From Microbacterium helvum (GTDB taxonomy: Bacteria > Actinomycetota > Actinomycetes > Actinomycetales > Microbacteriaceae): 43,679 bases of DNA. The stretch's first letter is position 1; each line of letters opens with the position of its first letter. The notes beneath the pieces are model-generated. The model made no database searches. It saw only the letters and a list, made by a program, of their open reading frames with translations, and had not been told where the DNA came from. The DNA lies in NCBI RefSeq assembly GCF_014779795.1, contig NZ_JACXZS010000006.1, positions 1 through 43,679 on the forward strand. The letters are read 5' to 3'. Below, piece after piece: positions 40,932-43,679 of the stretch. A program made the position numbers and the translations under genes.

Positions 40932-41996
40932 TCAGAGCAGGTGATCGATGACGGCGAGCAGGTCGTCGGTCTTCGACCGCGTGGCGTCGTCATCGGGAGC
41001 CACCGTGGTGCGGCCCACGTAGAGCGTGGGGGTGATCGCGGAGGTGCCGGCACTGGTCGAGGAGGGGTCGATCAAGAACTCCGCCGCAGCACTGCCGAGC
41101 GCGCCGAGGTCGGGGTCGATCGTCGTCAGAAACTCGGTCCTGCGCCACTTGGGCTCCTGCAGGAAGTGGTCGTGACCGATGAGCGCGACGTCCTCCGGGA
41201 CCCGCAGTCCGCGCGAGCGGAGGCCGGCGAACGCACCGTACGCGATCGGGTCGTTCGCGCAGAACACGGCGTCGAACGGTTCGCGCCCGTCGATCAGCTC
41301 GGTGGCCGCACGGTAGCCCCACTCCTTCGACCAGTCCCCCATCAGCGGTGCACCGGTCACCAGCTGCAGCCCCGCCGCGGCGATCGCGTCGGTGAACCCG
41401 CGCGAGCGCTGCGCCGAGCCGTACTCGGTGCCCTCGGTGATGTGTGCGATCCGGGTGCGGCCGATCGACAGCAGGTGCTCGGCCGCGACGCGCCCGGCGG
41501 CGTAGTCGTCGGGCAGGAACGAGCGATCGGTCGCGGCGTCCGACGTGCAGAACGCGTACGCGACGGGGCACGAGATCTCGTGGGTGATCGAGGGGTACGG
41601 GTAGTCCGGGCCCGAGCCGATCACGAGCACCGCGTCGACGCGTCGCGCGTCGAGAGCCCGCACCTGCTGGCTGCGCAGCCGGCGGTCCTCCTGGGAATCG
41701 AGCACCAGGGTGGCAAGACCCGCGGCCGCCAGTCGACGCTCGGCGCCCCGCAGAACCATGCTCGAGAACACCTCGGAGCCATCCTCGATGAGGATGCCGA
41801 CCAGTTCGCTCTGGCCGTTGGCGAACGAGCGGGCGAGCGCATTGGGGCGGAAGTCCAGCCGCTCGGCGGTCTCGCGGATGCGCGCCCGGGTCTCGTCGGA
41901 GGCGCGCCCGGTGCCGTTGAGCACCTTCGATGCGGTCGACAGCGACACGCCGGCCGCAGCCGCCACGTCCGCGAGCGTCGTCGCCTTACGAACCAT
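40932..41996 (-). CDS. LacI family transcription regulator (354 aa)
   Basis: A canonical LacI protein: N-terminal HTH with TTLADVAAAAGVSLSTASKVLNG split at about residues 6-28, hinge helix near 50 (RPNALARSFANG), and a periplasmic-binding-type effector domain with LVGILIEDGSEVFSSMVLRGA, AVFCANDPIAYGAF and ALIGHDHF. It should repress in the absence of a sugar ligand. ATG 41996 is chosen because GGAGG lies five bases before it; a GTG one codon upstream has poorer spacing. Its gene is upstream of, and co-directional with, the 1249-aa enzyme gene, and divergent from the second binding-protein gene. Four boxes matching CAAGCGGTTTCCCA lie in these promoters, one over its own, so autoregulation and control of both neighbours are likely. 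Confidence 0.93.
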   Translation of the reverse strand: MVRKATTLADVAAAAGVSLSTASKVLNGTGRASDETRARIRETAERLDFRPNALARSFANGQSELVGILIEDGSEVFSSMVLRGAERRLAAAGLATLVLDSQEDRRLRSQQVRALDARRVDAVLVIGSGPDYPYPSITHEISCPVAYAFCTSDAATDRSFLPDDYAAGRVAAEHLLSIGRTRIAHITEGTEYGSAQRSRGFTDAIAAAGLQLVTGAPLMGDWSKEWGYRAATELIDGREPFDAVFCANDPIAYGAFAGLRSRGLRVPEDVALIGHDHFLQEPKWRRTEFLTTIDPDLGALGSAAAEFLIDPSSTSAGTSAITPTLYVGRTTVAPDDDATRSKTDDLLAVIDHLL

Positions 41997-42026
41997 CACG
42001 GCCTCCCGAAAACCTCGTACGTCGGC

Positions 42027-42043
42027 AGTCTAACGGTTTCCCA
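42027..42043 (-). promoter_or_regulatory. LacI-type box 3 over the regulator's own -10
   Basis: CTAACGGTTTCCCA at 42030-42043 matches the box at 12 of 14 positions. It overlaps TAGACT (42032-42027, minus strand), the best -10 candidate for the lacI-type gene, implying autorepression. Confidence 0.55.
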
Positions 42044-42083
42044 GATCACTCCCGAAGAACGACGCGGAATGTCGGATCCATAG

Positions 42084-42134
42084 TTGACAAGCCGGATCTC
42101 GCTGTGCATCATGAGGTGGTCAAGCGGTTTCCCA
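42084..42134 (+). promoter_or_regulatory. Promoter of the second binding-protein gene and LacI-type box 4
   Basis: A perfect -35 TTGACA (42084-42089), a 17-base spacer and CATCAT (42107-42112, four of six matches) predict transcription from about 42119. CAAGCGGTTTCCCA at 42121-42134 follows immediately, a standard repressor position. Confidence 0.7.
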
Positions 42135-42187
42135 CTCCCGGAGAGACATCGCCTGATCGCACCAGCGACCCATACGAAGGAGTATCC

Positions 42188-43567
42188 ATGTTGCAGCAGA
42201 CCAAGCGCCTCTTCGCCGGCGTCGCCGCCGTCGGCCTGGCGGCGGTCGCCCTGACCGCCTGCTCGCCGGCATCGTCCGATGCAGGCTCGACGCCCGCCGC
42301 AGACGAGAAGGTCACCATCAGTGTCTCGGGCTACCCCGGCAGTGACAAGCCTGACAGCCGCAAGATCTGGGACGACCGCATCGCACTGTTCGAGGAGGCG
42401 AACCCGAACATCACGGTGGAGCCGACCGAGACGAAGTGGGACCCGACCACGTTCTCGGCGCTCGTCGCGGGCGGCACGCTGCCGACGGTGATCGGCGTGC
42501 CGTTCACCAACATCCGGCAGCTGGTGAGCAACGGCCAGGTGTACGACATCACCGACCTCATCAAGGGTGACGACGTCCTCGAGTCGCTCAATCCCGACGT
42601 GCAATCGCAAGCAGTCTTCGACGACAAGACCTACGGCATCGTGTCGGCCGCGTACACACTCGGCCTCATCTACAACCGTGCCCTGTACGAGCAGGCGGGG
42701 CTCGACCCCGATGCCGCGCCCACCACGTGGGATGAAGTCGCCGAGAACGCTCAGAAGATCACAGAGGCGACCGGGCAGACCGGGTTCTCGATCGCGACCA
42801 CGCAGAACTCCGGCGGCTGGCTGCTGACCGGCATGAGCTACGGCTTCGGCAGCCTGATCCAGAACGAGGACGGCGACAAGGCCGAGGTCGACAGCAAGGG
42901 CCCGACGAGCGCCCTGGAGTTCCTCGACGAGGTGCGCTGGGACAAGAACGCCGCCGGGTCGAACTTCCTGATGACGCAGGACGACATGCGCACCGCCGTG
43001 GCGGCCGGGCAGATCGGCCAGACCGTGCTCGGGGCCGACGTGTACAACGATCTCGTCGGCAACCGCGGCATGAACGGCGCCGACCTCGGCATCGCCGGGC
43101 TGCCGCAGGCGTCCAAGGGCCTCGGCACCCTGGGCGGCGGCACGATCCAGGTGGTCTCGCCCAAGGCGACGGCGGCCGAGGCTGCGGCCGCCGTCGAGTG
43201 GATCAAGTTCATGTTCCTGCGCGCCTTCACCGACAAGGACTTCGCGATCGAGACCGCGAAGGCGCGTGCGGCCGAGAACCAGCCGGTGGGCGCCCCGCTC
43301 GTGCCTGTCGTCGACGAGGACCAGTACCAGACCTACCTCGGCTGGATCGCGGACTACGTCGACGTCGATCAGGAACAGTTCACGCAGTACTTCGACAGCC
43401 TGAAGGAACTCGCGATCGTGCCCGAACCGCTGACGGCGGCGCAGGAGACGTACGCCCTGCTCGACGCGGCCGTGCAGAAGGTGCTCACCGAGCAGGGGAC
43501 CGACATCGCGGCCACCCTCGACGAGGCGAACACCCAGTCGCAGGCGCTCATCGACCAGGCGCAGTAG
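42188..43567 (+). CDS. Carbohydrate ABC transporter substrate-binding lipoprotein, second copy (459 aa)
   Basis: Lipoprotein signal with lipobox LTAC, C25 being the modified residue; the mature protein is a UgpB/MalE-like binding protein related along its length to the product of 21172-22566, sharing PTTWDEVAENAQKITEATG-type, GGWLLTGMSYGFGS and GLGTLGGGTIQVVSPKAT blocks. AAGGAG lies five bases before the ATG. The gene is under a LacI-type promoter rather than the direct-repeat operator, so the two binding proteins answer to different regulators. Its permease genes are expected just beyond the window edge. A G- and C-rich hairpin follows, as after the first binding-protein gene. Confidence 0.93.
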   Translation: MLQQTKRLFAGVAAVGLAAVALTACSPASSDAGSTPAADEKVTISVSGYPGSDKPDSRKIWDDRIALFEEANPNITVEPTETKWDPTTFSALVAGGTLPTVIGVPFTNIRQLVSNGQVYDITDLIKGDDVLESLNPDVQSQAVFDDKTYGIVSAAYTLGLIYNRALYEQAGLDPDAAPTTWDEVAENAQKITEATGQTGFSIATTQNSGGWLLTGMSYGFGSLIQNEDGDKAEVDSKGPTSALEFLDEVRWDKNAAGSNFLMTQDDMRTAVAAGQIGQTVLGADVYNDLVGNRGMNGADLGIAGLPQASKGLGTLGGGTIQVVSPKATAAEAAAAVEWIKFMFLRAFTDKDFAIETAKARAAENQPVGAPLVPVVDEDQYQTYLGWIADYVDVDQEQFTQYFDSLKELAIVPEPLTAAQETYALLDAAVQKVLTEQGTDIAATLDEANTQSQALIDQAQ

Positions 43568-43573
43568 GCGCAT

Positions 43574-43629
43574 CGGCACGATCCACGAAGCGGCGGGGGG
43601 GGGGCCCGCCCCCCCCCCCCCCCGTGCCG
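43574..43629 (+). terminator. Hairpin with long G and C homopolymers after the second binding-protein gene
   Basis: CGGCAC (43574-43579) pairs with GTGCCG (43624-43629), and between them a run of ten G (43595-43604) faces a run of 15 C (43609-43623). The position seven bases after the stop and the pairing suggest an attenuator like that at 22573-22612. The homopolymer lengths are doubtful in any assembly. Beyond 43629 the last 50 bases contain no gene I can support. Confidence 0.55.
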
Positions 43630-43679
43630 GGGCGGGGAGAAGAAGTCCGGGCAGGATGCCCCGCTGGTGCCGCACAACC

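Noticed and set aside
43630..43679. Possible N-terminus of a permease (a frame reading EKKSGQDAPLVPHN)
   Set aside because: The hydrophilic peptide would suit a permease N-terminus and the position is right, but there is no in-frame start codon, the adjacent homopolymers make the frame unsafe and only about 14 codons are visible.
1..43679. tRNA, rRNA, CRISPR, insertion sequences, phage attachment sites
   Set aside because: No cloverleaf, spacer array, transposase, integrase or terminal inverted repeat was found. The repeat around the 909-aa gene is the only insertion-like sign, and it carries no mobility gene.

Overview
The window is high-GC (about 70%), tightly packed bacterial DNA. Codon choice strongly favours G/C at third positions, there is an ESX/WXG-type gene block, and the carbohydrate ABC genes and regulators are of the actinobacterial type. 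An actinobacterium of the Microbacteriaceae (Microbacterium-like) is the best fit; this is inference from composition and gene style, since no rRNA or marker gene is present. I see no tRNA, rRNA, CRISPR array, transposase or phage gene.

Region 1 (1-3932, + strand) is the 3' part of a type VII secretion (ESX)-associated operon: the tail of a WXG100-like gene, a 108-aa helical WXG-like protein, a 457-aa protein with a T7SS-signal-like helical N-terminus and a membrane hairpin, two small soluble proteins of unknown function and a four-helix membrane protein. The last three genes are joined by ATGA overlaps. A perfect 36-nt palindrome separates the first two genes.

Region 2 (3952-8046) holds a two-gene minus-strand operon for valine/isobutyrate catabolism (acyl-CoA dehydrogenase, then 3-hydroxyisobutyrate dehydrogenase mmsB) with an 18-bp inverted-repeat operator over its -10 box. 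Divergent from it is a secreted choice-of-anchor-I-type beta-propeller protein.

Region 3 (8073-43629) is one large glycan-utilization locus. Predicted secreted enzymes with catalytic TIM barrels and several carbohydrate-binding modules (24726-28880, 28991-32269, 36986-40735) would cut an extracellular polysaccharide. Two lipoprotein binding proteins (21172-22566, 42188-43567) and one complete permease pair (22634-24537) would import oligosaccharides; no transport ATPase is encoded here. Enzymes without signal peptides would finish the job in the cytoplasm: two paralogues of an unnamed ~630-aa family (8130, 32289), two heparinase II/III-like proteins (14532, 34181), a CE7 acetyl esterase, a GH36-type alpha-galactosidase, a GH78 alpha-L-rhamnosidase, a FAD oxidoreductase and a D-2-hydroxyacid dehydrogenase. 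This suggests an acetylated, rhamnose- and alpha-galactose-containing, probably acidic glycan; the actual substrate is unknown.

Two regulatory circuits can be read from the DNA. (a) A hybrid regulator with a DeoR-type HTH and a LacI-type sugar-sensor domain (19893-21029) lies among five copies of a 16-bp direct repeat, TGATCG-N4-TGATCG, one upstream of each major transcription unit of the central part of the locus. (b) A classical LacI regulator (40932-41996) has four copies of a 14-bp box close to CAAGCGGTTTCCCA, in its own promoter, in the promoter of the 1249-aa secreted enzyme and just after the predicted start of the second binding-protein transcript. Strong hairpins follow both binding-protein genes and would set binding protein above permease.
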